This document shows, piece after piece, positions 35,030-43,691 of a stretch of DNA of 64,000 nt. The notes beneath the pieces were generated by a model that saw nothing but the letters and a program-made list of their open reading frames with translations, was not told where the DNA came from and ran no database searches. Source of the stretch: Algibacter marinivivus (GTDB lineage Bacteria > Bacteroidota > Bacteroidia > Flavobacteriales > Flavobacteriaceae). The position numbers were made by a program, and so were the translations under genes. Numbering within the stretch: position 1 is the stretch's first letter; every line of letters begins with the position of its first letter. Location: positions 605,953-669,952 of the forward strand of contig NZ_QFRI01000002.1 of NCBI RefSeq assembly GCF_003143755.1. Reading direction: 5' to 3'.

Positions 35030-36222
35030 TAATTATTGATTAAAAGTTTTTGATAGGATTTGTTGAATTTTTTAATGTTGAAATTCTCAATAGCGTAATT
35101 ATGAGACCTTTCAGTTATTAACTTAAATTCTGAAGTATCATTAATTAAATGCTGAATACATTTTACAAAGTCCTTCACCAAAACATCTTCACTTGAATTA
35201 TCATCAATTAAAAAGCCATTTTCTGAATTGGTTATATGTTCACTCACACCGCCTACATTAGTACTAATAGGAATAACACCATATAACATTGACTCCATGA
35301 AAACCATAGGAAATCCCTCGTAAACAGAGGATATTACACATATATTAAGAGCATTATATAATTCTTTCAATTCTGAATTATCGGTAATTTCTCCTAAAAA
35401 TAATACACCCGAATTTTCTATAGCATCAATATTAGATTTCATTCCGGTACCAGCCATTACAAATGAAACATTATCATACAAATTATTAATAATTTTAGCT
35501 GTTTTTAAAAATACATTTGGTCTTTTCTCTTCAGACCATCTTCCTATAAATCCAATTTTAATTTTTGAAAAATCTTTATCATTAATATTAAAATCAAATT
35601 CTTCGGGAATTGAAATACCATTTTGAATCGTATTAATTTTATTTAATAAACCAGAAGGGATATTGTAGGATTTATAAAGGGCTTCAAAATCTTTTTTGCC
35701 TTTTTTATTTATAACGATTCTGTTATCTAAAAATCTAGCTGATTTTGTTAGTAAAATTTCTCTATCGTCATTTTCTGCTAATGCATGTATTAAATCAACT
35801 CGTAGTTTACTATAACTTATCTTAGGCAATATTTCATAGAAATAATTAGAGTTTGCACCAAAAACAGTCTTAATATGAATTGAATTATTCATAGCTTTCA
35901 ATAATGTATTCTCTAATATTTTATTAATTGTTTTACTACGCTTATTTAATATTGAATTTAACTCTACAACACTTCCAATCTGTTTAAAGCCTTTAAGAAA
36001 ATTTTGTGTTGCTGAGTTTTGAGTAAATATGATGCAACATTTTTTATTTGAAACAGCTTGTACTATGTTTAAATGTACTCTTTCTGCTCCACCTGTATGA
36101 TAAAAAGGAAAGAAAAAAACCAACTCTGAGTTTTTCATCTTCTTATAATCTAGTAAATACAACTTAAAGATATTAAAAAGGCCTATAAAAAAGTCTAATA
36201 TCTTTTTGATTTGCCTCTTCAT
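35029..36222 (-). CDS. Glycosyltransferase, GT4 family
   Basis: A 397-residue GT4 protein. A basic/hydrophobic start (MKRQIKKILDFFIGLFNIF) precedes ELVFFFPFYHTGGAERVHLN, the usual glycine-rich N-terminal loop; true start may be further inside (for example the Met at about residue 29). Second domain: IKIGFIGRWSEEKRPNVFLK, then YEGFPMVFMESMLYGVIPI with the EX7E site. Confidence 0.88.
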   Translation of the reverse strand: MKRQIKKILDFFIGLFNIFKLYLLDYKKMKNSELVFFFPFYHTGGAERVHLNIVQAVSNKKCCIIFTQNSATQNFLKGFKQIGSVVELNSILNKRSKTINKILENTLLKAMNNSIHIKTVFGANSNYFYEILPKISYSKLRVDLIHALAENDDREILLTKSARFLDNRIVINKKGKKDFEALYKSYNIPSGLLNKINTIQNGISIPEEFDFNINDKDFSKIKIGFIGRWSEEKRPNVFLKTAKIINNLYDNVSFVMAGTGMKSNIDAIENSGVLFLGEITDNSELKELYNALNICVISSVYEGFPMVFMESMLYGVIPISTNVGGVSEHITNSENGFLIDDNSSEDVLVKDFVKCIQHLINDTSEFKLITERSHNYAIENFNIKKFNKSYQKLLINN

Positions 36223-36225
36223 GGA

Positions 36226-36870
36226 TTAAGCAATATTTTTATTAGTTGCTTTACAACATACCATGGTATCATTATTTAAAAGAAAGACCTCATCAACCTT
36301 TAAATTTGAATATTTTTGAATTTGATTTTTAAGTGTAAATGGGCTATACCAGCAATTATGGTCTGGATGCACTACTTCAATAATTTTGTTTTTTGAGTAA
36401 TAGTTTCTTTCCATATGCACTTTAGCAAAACAATTTGGTGCTGTAATATAAAACACATCTGCATTTACAGTTGATAAACCTTCTAAGAATGTTCTAACAT
36501 TATCAACATGCTCTATAGTTTCAGGAACCAAACAAACATCAAAGTGTTTATTTTTTAGTGATTCAAATGTAGAATAATATGGCTGATCTACATATTTTTT
36601 TAAATTAGCTATACCCTCTTCATCAATATCAAATCCATTAATTTCTTTAGTAACTTTAGCTAATTTTATGTGTAAATTATAGCTAGGATCAAAAATAGGC
36701 CAATCAGTACAACCAAAATGCAATACCTTTTTTTCTTTACTTATGGTTTCAAAAAAAGAAAAACGATCATCTATTGATTTAAAGTTTACTTCTTGTTGCC
36801 AAAAATCGCCATGTAAGGTATAATTAGCTTTCTTTATCAACCCGAGTTTATTAAGTATTTTTTTTATCAT
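36226..36870 (-). CDS. Class I SAM-dependent methyltransferase
   Basis: A 214-residue methyltransferase. KVLHFGCTDWPIFD (about residues 49-62) is a variant motif I (SAM loop), FDVCLVPETIEHVDNVRTF is motif IV with the usual xxEHV, and a conserved histidine-rich segment (VVHPDHNCWYSP) follows. It probably methylates a sugar of the glycan, either during assembly or on the nucleotide sugar; the target is unknown. It sits 3 bases from the GT4 gene downstream. Confidence 0.8.
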   Translation of the reverse strand: MIKKILNKLGLIKKANYTLHGDFWQQEVNFKSIDDRFSFFETISKEKKVLHFGCTDWPIFDPSYNLHIKLAKVTKEINGFDIDEEGIANLKKYVDQPYYSTFESLKNKHFDVCLVPETIEHVDNVRTFLEGLSTVNADVFYITAPNCFAKVHMERNYYSKNKIIEVVHPDHNCWYSPFTLKNQIQKYSNLKVDEVFLLNNDTMVCCKATNKNIA

Positions 36871-36888
36871 TTCTAGTTACTAATCAAT

Positions 36889-37935
36889 TTACTTATTGAA
36901 ATATTTTACATTAAATATTGGCTTGTTCTTATATGCCAATGCTTTTTTCTCTATTAAATGCCAAGATAGATAACCCAAAGTTATTGAAATAATAATAGAA
37001 AAAAACATAAGTTGATACACATCTAATTTATAGTAATAAACTAGCGCCTGTTGAACAGGAAAACTGTAAATATATATTCCATAAGACATATCCCCTATTT
37101 TTCCAAAATTATTAAAGAAAGGAAGTGTTGCAAAACCTAGCAATAAAATAATTACTGGTAAAATTACATGTTTAATTGCATTATAAAATTGAAAATAAAT
37201 TGATATTAATAACGCTAAAAAAGCTATAAATAAAATCCATTTATTTTTTATTTTTTCGAAATTAAAAGTTGCCAACAAACTTCCGCCAACAAAAAAGGTT
37301 CCTAAATCTAAAATTTCGAACCCCAACATTCCAAAAATTGACGAACCAGAAAACCTAGTCAGGAAAAAATTATTTAATATAATTAACCCCAAAAAGCATA
37401 ATGATAATAATCCCTTTTGAACTTTTTTGCTTTTTCTGAAAAAATAAAGTAGTGATAGTGCTATATATAAAGAAAACTCATAACGTATAGTCCACAAAGA
37501 TCCGTTTATTGCGTGGTATGGGTTAGCATTAAATACACCATTTACCACACCTTGAAAGTTGTATAATAGCAAATTATTAGGCAAGTATGTAAAATATGAT
37601 TCGTTTTTAGTTAACGGGAATTGTCCTTCATAAACAAAAGGAATCAATAAAACACTTAACAGTAAAACGACAAATAATCCAGGAAAAATTCTGAGAAAAC
37701 GTTTTTTAAAATAACTAAATAGTGATTCACTTCTTTGTAAGCTGCGATAAATAAAGAAACCACTTATAACAAAAAAACCACTTAAACCAATTCTAGCTAG
37801 TACAATTTGTCCTTGCGTGACTTGATAAATCCATTGAGAACTTTCATCATTTCCTGATAAAGGGTAAGAATGAGATATAACGACTAAAAGAGCAAATAAA
37901 AATCTTAAGAAATCAAAATTATTGTTCTTATTCAT
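36889..37935 (-). CDS. Acyltransferase-3 (OafA-like) membrane O-acyltransferase
   Basis: A 348-residue membrane protein with about ten hydrophobic segments. FDFLRFLFALLVVISHSYPL with the conserved early His, ISGFFIYRSLQR and NGSLWTIRYEFSLYI are the acyltransferase-3 (YrhL/OafA) signatures. It is the short form without the C-terminal SGNH domain. It likely adds acetyl groups to sugars of this glycan. A second acylation system (MBOAT plus SGNH) is in the same locus. Confidence 0.9.
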   Translation of the reverse strand: MNKNNNFDFLRFLFALLVVISHSYPLSGNDESSQWIYQVTQGQIVLARIGLSGFFVISGFFIYRSLQRSESLFSYFKKRFLRIFPGLFVVLLLSVLLIPFVYEGQFPLTKNESYFTYLPNNLLLYNFQGVVNGVFNANPYHAINGSLWTIRYEFSLYIALSLLYFFRKSKKVQKGLLSLCFLGLIILNNFFLTRFSGSSIFGMLGFEILDLGTFFVGGSLLATFNFEKIKNKWILFIAFLALLISIYFQFYNAIKHVILPVIILLLGFATLPFFNNFGKIGDMSYGIYIYSFPVQQALVYYYKLDVYQLMFFSIIISITLGYLSWHLIEKKALAYKNKPIFNVKYFNK

Positions 37936-37976
37936 GCTTAAGATTTAATCCTTTTAATCATTTACTCAGATGCTTT

Positions 37977-38756
37977 TTAAAATTTATTTGGTTTATTAAA
38001 CATGAATTTCAATGAATACAAATAACGCTTTATTGTGTACCAAATATCAATAAAAAAGCCAATAATCAATCTAAAAACAGTCATAATAAAGCCTTTTGAA
38101 GCTTTCAAAAAGCTTATGTCTTCATGCCAAAGTTGATAATTACCAATTAAGTCGTTTTTAAACCTAAAATACAATTGCTTTTTGTTTCTTTTAATTTGAT
38201 AACAGAAAATAGAAGCTACCATATCAATCTCATAACCTGCTTTTAGCACTCTATTAGTCCACTCTTTATCCTCAAAGGTGGCTACATCTTCTCTAAAAGG
38301 ATGAGCTTCCCAAATTTTCTTACTAAATGCAGATCCTGAAAAAATCAACCCCGATTTATTAGGGTCTTCATTTGCTGATATTTTATTGATATAATTTCTG
38401 TAATCATTTGGAGAATGCAAGCATCTTAAACCCGCAAGGTTTGAGTTTTTATCAAACTTATCTTTTATCAACTTGAAAAAATCATGGCTTACAGGATAAG
38501 AATGTGCGCTAAACATAACCACAATAGGAAACTTAGCTTGTTTAGCTGCAAAATTTGCGCTACCTCCATAACTAAATTTTTCAATTGTTACAAATCGTGC
38601 TCCATATTGCTTAGAGAATTCTTCGCTTTTATCTGTAGATAAATTATCAATTACTATAATCTCTCCAATATCATTTAAATACCTTTCCGTTAAATTCTTT
38701 AACAGAAAGCCTAATGCATTGTCTTGGTTTTTATTTCTTATAACTACTGAAATCAT
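37977..38756 (-). CDS. GT2-like glycosyltransferase without a canonical DXD
   Basis: A 259-residue GT-A protein. ISVVIRNKNQDNALGFLLKN and IIVIDNLSTDKSEEF are regular GT2 opening blocks, and TFEDKEWTNRVLKAGYEID carries the ED motif. At the place of the metal-binding DXD there is VVMFSAHSYPVSHDF, with no Asp pair. I recall a GT2 subgroup with this AHS/AHC pattern, so it may be active by a different donor site. It overlaps the GT2 gene upstream by 4 bases. Confidence 0.82.
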   Translation of the reverse strand: MISVVIRNKNQDNALGFLLKNLTERYLNDIGEIIVIDNLSTDKSEEFSKQYGARFVTIEKFSYGGSANFAAKQAKFPIVVMFSAHSYPVSHDFFKLIKDKFDKNSNLAGLRCLHSPNDYRNYINKISANEDPNKSGLIFSGSAFSKKIWEAHPFREDVATFEDKEWTNRVLKAGYEIDMVASIFCYQIKRNKKQLYFRFKNDLIGNYQLWHEDISFLKASKGFIMTVFRLIIGFFIDIWYTIKRYLYSLKFMFNKPNKF

Positions 38757-39601
38757 TTTTTAAATATTGTTTTTAGCAATTTAAATGGTTTAGTAATTAA
38801 TTTACCTACTTTATATTCCAAAGACTTTTTCATTTTTGTTTCACTGGCTCTATATGTTTTTAATTGATGAAACAAAACCGTCATACAATTATCAAAATCA
38901 TCAATATATAAATCATTATGTTTTTTAAAGATATATTCTTTATTAGATTCAAAATGATTGTTAATAGTATCAACAAGCATTGATTTTTTTGCTTTCCTAT
39001 AATAGAATAAAAAATCATCTACTACTTTATACTCCCAACCTTGTTTTGTAATGGCAATCCAGAACTCCCAATCTTCAAAACCCGTTTTCATTTGCTCATC
39101 ATAACCACCAACTTGTTCCCAACATTTTTTCCTGTAGAGAGAAGTTGCTACTAATTGATTTACATAAAGCAAATAATGATAGGTATTTCCTTTAGGTTTT
39201 AGTTCATTTATAATATTAGTAATATCGCCTTCGAAAAATTTACTGTTACAAGAAATAATAGCTAAATCATCATTTTCAAGCAACTCTGGAACTGTTTTAT
39301 CTAAAAAATCTTCTCTAATAATATCATCAGCATCTAATGGTAATATATAATCTCCTAAACTCGTTTTTATTCCTGAATTTCTAGCATTAGACAATCCTTT
39401 GTTCTGCTGTTTAACGTACTTAAATCTATTATCTTTTTTAGTCCAGTTTAAAACAGTTTGTTCAGTATTATCAGTACTTCCATCGTTAATAATTATACAT
39501 TCCCAATTAGAATAAGATTGTTTTAAAACAGAATTTAAAGATTCATTTAAAAAATGAGCTTGATTATAACAAGGAACAATTATGGAAACCAGTTTACTCA
39601 T
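38753..39601 (-). CDS. Glycosyltransferase, GT2 family
   Basis: A 282-residue GT2 transferase with KLVSIIVPCYNQAHFLNESL, WECIIINDGSTDNTEQTV and YILPLDADDIIRED (DXD at about residue 95). GFEDWEFWIAITKQGWEYKV carries the ED motif. It has no membrane segment. Adjacent GT2 genes on both sides are separated by -4 and 2 bases. Confidence 0.92.
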   Translation of the reverse strand: MSKLVSIIVPCYNQAHFLNESLNSVLKQSYSNWECIIINDGSTDNTEQTVLNWTKKDNRFKYVKQQNKGLSNARNSGIKTSLGDYILPLDADDIIREDFLDKTVPELLENDDLAIISCNSKFFEGDITNIINELKPKGNTYHYLLYVNQLVATSLYRKKCWEQVGGYDEQMKTGFEDWEFWIAITKQGWEYKVVDDFLFYYRKAKKSMLVDTINNHFESNKEYIFKKHNDLYIDDFDNCMTVLFHQLKTYRASETKMKKSLEYKVGKLITKPFKLLKTIFKK

Positions 39602-39603
39602 TT

Positions 39604-40386
39604 TTAAAATTTATTTAAAACACCAAGCTTTATAAACAATTTAATAATTCTAGATGCTCTTAAATTGTTTATGGTTTTTCTATATGAAATAATATCATCA
39701 ACACCTTGATTGAAAAGTGAATATGCTCCATTAAATACTTCACTTTTTTCGTTAAACTTAACTGATCTATTTTCTGGGTTAGAGCTCATTCCTCCAATAT
39801 AAAATGTTGATAGCGTTTTTGCTACTCTTTTATAACTCAAATTATATTTACAAATAGCATCTATAAAAAATTTCCAATCTGAAACTATTTTAAAATCTTC
39901 TTTATATAAATTCGTTTTCAAAAAAGCTGTTTTTTTAATGAATGTTGCAGGGTGAGGAAGTGTATCTTCAACAAAATAAGAAAACGATAATACATCTGGA
40001 TACTTTTTCACAAAAGTTTTTTTGCCTTCAACAACTTCTAAATCGAAATAAATAATATCAGAATCATTAATATATTCTTGATTTTTTTCAAGCACTTTAT
40101 CATTATAAAAATGATCTCCACTATTTAAAAACAGGAGGTATTCACCTGTAGCTTTTTCTATTCCTTTATTCATGGCTTGGTAAACACCTTTATCTGGTTC
40201 GCTTATCCAATAATCAAAATACACTTCGTTCTCTTTAATATAATCTGCACTTCCATCATCCGAATTTCCGTCTATAACAAGAAACTCAAACGCTTTAAAG
40301 GTTTGATTTCTAACACTCTTTATTGTTTTTTTAAGACCTTCAAGATTGTTATAGTTTACTGTTATTATGGATAATTTTGATTTCAA
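39604..40386 (-). CDS. Glycosyltransferase, GT2 family (WcaE-like), paralogue of 42908
   Basis: A 260-residue GT2 transferase. KLSIITVNYNNLEGLKKTIK, FEFLVIDGNSDDGSADYIKE, EPDKGVYQAMNKGIEKATGE and LFLNSGDHFYND are those of WcaE/WcaA-like enzymes; the SGD takes the DXD place. KIVSDWKFFIDAICKYN gives the DW motif. It resembles the product of 42908-43687 along its whole length, including the final basic segment (IKLFIKLGVLNKF), so the two are probably an old duplication with diverged acceptor or donor. Confidence 0.9.
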   Translation of the reverse strand: MKSKLSIITVNYNNLEGLKKTIKSVRNQTFKAFEFLVIDGNSDDGSADYIKENEVYFDYWISEPDKGVYQAMNKGIEKATGEYLLFLNSGDHFYNDKVLEKNQEYINDSDIIYFDLEVVEGKKTFVKKYPDVLSFSYFVEDTLPHPATFIKKTAFLKTNLYKEDFKIVSDWKFFIDAICKYNLSYKRVAKTLSTFYIGGMSSNPENRSVKFNEKSEVFNGAYSLFNQGVDDIISYRKTINNLRASRIIKLFIKLGVLNKF

Positions 40387-40387
40387 T

Positions 40388-41923
40388 TTATTTATTCTTT
40401 TTATCTAATTTTTTAATAAAATCATCAACTTTAAAAAAATATTTTTCCACTAATGGTAAATCATCATCACTTAATTCCCACCACTTAATATCTAAAAGCT
40501 TCTCTATTTTTTCAGCCTCAAATCTATATTTAATAACATTTATGGGATTACCAACAGCAATAGTATAAGGTGGTATATCTTTAGAAACTACAGCTCCTGC
40601 TCCAATAATTGCTCCATCTCCAATTGTAACTCCATCCAAAATAGTAACATTCATTCCTATAAAAACATCATTGCCAATTGTAATTGCTTTAAATTCTTCT
40701 ATTTTGTTATCATCGCTTAAAGTTATTCCATTTTGTTTTGCTGTTGAATAAAACATGGGGTGTGTAGAAAGACCTTGAGTAGGATGCATACCTCTACCTG
40801 CCATAAAATTAGCTCCTATAGAGCAAAATTTACCTATAGTAGTATTATTGATTACCGAATTTTCGGAAATGTAGGTGTAGTTACCTATTATCGTATCAGA
40901 CAATCTTGAAGGCGGATATACTTTACTATTATCGCCTAAGTATGTTTTTGTTTGTACAATTTTATGGCTGTATTTTAATACTTTTCTCAAATCTGGAAAT
41001 ATTAAAAAAACCAGACTCCTAAGTTTATTTTTAATACTTCTTTTCATATTATTTTTAATTGGTTTTTCTTTAACCTTTTTATAGAAATCTTTAATTATTA
41101 AACCAGCACTTTTATGTTCTTCTAAAGTTATTGGTTCAACCTCTACATTATCTATTAATTCTGTATGATTGAATTCTGTATGTATACCATTATGAACGCC
41201 AGTATTATCAAACCCAAAATTTTGCACTAAAGACTTTTTAGGATACAAAGTATAACCATTTTTTAATAAAACTGATGCATGCCATTTAATAAACCAAGTG
41301 TTTAGTTTTCCGGAAACATTATCTGCCAATTGATTAGTTAAATAATCACCACCAAATTTATCAAAGACATTTGATAGACCTTTTCTTTTTAATTCATTCC
41401 AAAGGAAAATGGAATCATTATTAAAAGCCTGCCAAGATTTAGCCCAAGTTGCCCAACCCCAACAAAGTGGTACATTAAAAAAAAACGTTTCGGGTAAATT
41501 AGCATTATTAGGGTACATATAACCAGAAATATGCATAACCTCATCTTTATCTTGATAAAATGCTAATGCATCATTCATATATTTTAAAAACCCAAGAGAA
41601 GTCTCAATATCATCTTCAAGCACAATAACACTAGCATACTTATCTACTATTTCTGTTACACCATTAATTATAGATTGAGCTAAACCTTTGTTTTTATTGC
41701 TAATTCTTACTTCTACTCGTTTAAAGCGTTGTTCCGTATTTGCAATATTAATAACCTGATTGATGTTTTTTAGATCATCTTCAGTAGCATTGTTTTTTGC
41801 TCCATCGCAAAAAATGTATAAATCACTATTTGCTGCTTCAGGGTTTAAAGCAAGTGCGTCCAAAGTTCTTTGTGTATGTATTGGCCTATTATAGGCAAAA
41901 AGAACAATTGGTGAAAAACTCAT
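40388..41923 (-). CDS. Glycosyltransferase fused to CatB-type hexapeptide acetyltransferase
   Basis: A 511-residue fusion. The first ~290 residues are a GT-A protein of the HlpA/sugar-transferase-like group (IVLFAYNRPIHTQRTLDALA, IVLEDDIETSLGFLKYMNDA, LCWGWATWAKSWQAF). Residues ~325-490 are a left-handed beta-helix acetyltransferase of the CatB/VatD type: GKFCSIGANFMAG, then RGMHPTQGLSTHP (catalytic-type His), ITIGNDVFIGMNVTILDGVT and IAVGNPINVIKYRF. One protein could therefore both add a sugar and acetylate it or a nearby residue. Confidence 0.87.
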   Translation of the reverse strand: MSFSPIVLFAYNRPIHTQRTLDALALNPEAANSDLYIFCDGAKNNATEDDLKNINQVINIANTEQRFKRVEVRISNKNKGLAQSIINGVTEIVDKYASVIVLEDDIETSLGFLKYMNDALAFYQDKDEVMHISGYMYPNNANLPETFFFNVPLCWGWATWAKSWQAFNNDSIFLWNELKRKGLSNVFDKFGGDYLTNQLADNVSGKLNTWFIKWHASVLLKNGYTLYPKKSLVQNFGFDNTGVHNGIHTEFNHTELIDNVEVEPITLEEHKSAGLIIKDFYKKVKEKPIKNNMKRSIKNKLRSLVFLIFPDLRKVLKYSHKIVQTKTYLGDNSKVYPPSRLSDTIIGNYTYISENSVINNTTIGKFCSIGANFMAGRGMHPTQGLSTHPMFYSTAKQNGITLSDDNKIEEFKAITIGNDVFIGMNVTILDGVTIGDGAIIGAGAVVSKDIPPYTIAVGNPINVIKYRFEAEKIEKLLDIKWWELSDDDLPLVEKYFFKVDDFIKKLDKKNK

Positions 41924-41929
41924 AAAATG

Positions 41930-42880
41930 TTATTGTTTATACAAAAATGGGAAAAGTTTCTGTCTAAGCCTAACCACTGGAAAGTATTTTATACTCAGTT
42001 TTGTAAACAATAATCTTGGATTACTAAAAAATAAGTAAAACCAGTATGATGTATTCTTTATCAAACTATTCCTCTCCTGATATTTATTAAGCCACAATAC
42101 ATTAAGAATATGATCAATCTTTTCAAAAGCAATTTTATTTTTCAAAGACCACTTAATCAATAATTCATAAATATTGATTTTAGTTTTATTATATAATTTT
42201 TCATTATTAAAAACATTCTCTTCATGAACACCCCGCATTGCCAAGGGCCTATCAATCACACCTGTTTTTAAATTATATTTTAATGCCAATCGGTAAAACA
42301 GTTCAGTATCTTCTGCAACTTTTAACTTCTTACTAAAACCATCAAAGGAATCAAAAACCGAACGCTTAAGTGTTAGACCATCAATTGAAAAATGTCCTTT
42401 TCTGTAATAGAGTAAAGTTTCAAACAACTCTTCAGGTTCTACAACAGTTGTAATTGTAGTTATCTTAAGTTTTTCCGCTTCCTCTTTAGAGGCCTCTCTA
42501 TAAAAATGAGCTCCAATAGCATTATAAACGCCATCAATATCTTTATTCTCATGAAAAAGATATGCGTCATTTTTAAATCTATCTTCTAAATAAAAATCGT
42601 CAGCATCTAAAAAAGCTATATAATCTGTTTTTGCTTTTTCTATTCCTAAATTCCTACTTTCAGAACGTCCTTTATTTTGATGATTTTTATGGTTATATAT
42701 TTGAATTCTTGAGTTCTGCGATTGAAGATTTTCAACAATATTCAATGTGTTATCAGTACTTCCATCATTAACAATAACAACTTCGGAAACCTCAGGTTGT
42801 TGTAATGCCGACTGAATAGCCTTTTCTATAAAGCGCTCACCATTATAAACCGGAATTATTACAGATACTGAAAATTTCAT
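41930..42880 (-). CDS. Glycosyltransferase, GT2 family
   Basis: A 316-residue GT2 transferase with FSVSVIIPVYNGERFIEKAI, VVIVNDGSTDNTLNIVENL, ESRNLGIEKAKTDYIAFLDA then DDFYL (DXD), and KLKVAEDTELFYRLALKYN for the ED site. The C-terminal ~70 residues are basic and aromatic and may sit at the membrane surface. The gap to the next gene is 6 bases. Confidence 0.92.
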   Translation of the reverse strand: MKFSVSVIIPVYNGERFIEKAIQSALQQPEVSEVVIVNDGSTDNTLNIVENLQSQNSRIQIYNHKNHQNKGRSESRNLGIEKAKTDYIAFLDADDFYLEDRFKNDAYLFHENKDIDGVYNAIGAHFYREASKEEAEKLKITTITTVVEPEELFETLLYYRKGHFSIDGLTLKRSVFDSFDGFSKKLKVAEDTELFYRLALKYNLKTGVIDRPLAMRGVHEENVFNNEKLYNKTKINIYELLIKWSLKNKIAFEKIDHILNVLWLNKYQERNSLIKNTSYWFYLFFSNPRLLFTKLSIKYFPVVRLRQKLFPFLYKQ

Positions 42881-42907
42881 ATACTTTAAGAATGAAAAAC
42901 ACTTAAC

Positions 42908-43687
42908 TCAAAACTCATGTATTAAACCTAATTTAACAAGTAGTTTTATTGTTTTTGATTTTCGTAAGTTACGCAGATTTCTTTCCAATTTATATCGCTC
43001 TTTTACATCAACAAAAAAGGCTGAAAATTCTGCATTTAAAACTTGCTCTCTTTCAAATTTAATTAAAGATTGACTTTCTTCTTTAGAACTTAACCCATCT
43101 GCATAATATATTGAAAACACATCTTCTATATACTTATAACTTGCTTGATGTTTACAGATTGCTAAAATTAAAAATTTCCAATCTGAAACAATTTTTAAAT
43201 TTTCATCATAATATCCTAAAGACTCAAATAAACTCTTTTTAATAAACGTAGCTTGGTGTGCTGGCAAATCTTGATGCAAAAATTGAAATGATAATTGTTT
43301 TGGGCATTTTTTAATTCTAACTCCTTTCTTCTCAACAACTTTAATATCAAAATAAACAACATCTTTTTCAGTTAAATGTGCATTTATTTTTTCTAAAGCA
43401 TTATAATTATCAAAATGATCTCCACTATTTAAAAAATATAAGTATTCGCCTTTAGCAACTTTAATCCCTTTATTCATGGCATGATAAATACCATTATCTG
43501 GCTCACTAACCCAAAAATCTAACTTCTCAGTATTTAATTCGATTATCTCTTTACTTCCATCAGATGAGCCTCCATCAATTACAATAAATTCAAAATTAGA
43601 GTAGGTTTGATTTTGCACACTTCTTATAGTGCGCTCTAATCCTAATTTGTCATTATAATTTATTGTGATAATAGATATTAACATCAT
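42908..43687 (-). CDS. Glycosyltransferase, GT2 family (WcaE-like), paralogue of 39604
   Basis: A 259-residue GT2 transferase with MLISIITINYNDKLGLERTI, FIVIDGGSSDGSKEIIELNT, EPDNGIYHAMNKGIKVAKGE and LYFLNSGDHFDNYN. KIVSDWKFLILAICKHQ matches its paralogue at the same place. The two differ most around residues 100-150 and 190-225, where acceptor contacts would be. The start may be at the second Met. Confidence 0.9.
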   Translation of the reverse strand: MMLISIITINYNDKLGLERTIRSVQNQTYSNFEFIVIDGGSSDGSKEIIELNTEKLDFWVSEPDNGIYHAMNKGIKVAKGEYLYFLNSGDHFDNYNALEKINAHLTEKDVVYFDIKVVEKKGVRIKKCPKQLSFQFLHQDLPAHQATFIKKSLFESLGYYDENLKIVSDWKFLILAICKHQASYKYIEDVFSIYYADGLSSKEESQSLIKFEREQVLNAEFSAFFVDVKERYKLERNLRNLRKSKTIKLLVKLGLIHEF

Positions 43688-43691
43688 TATT

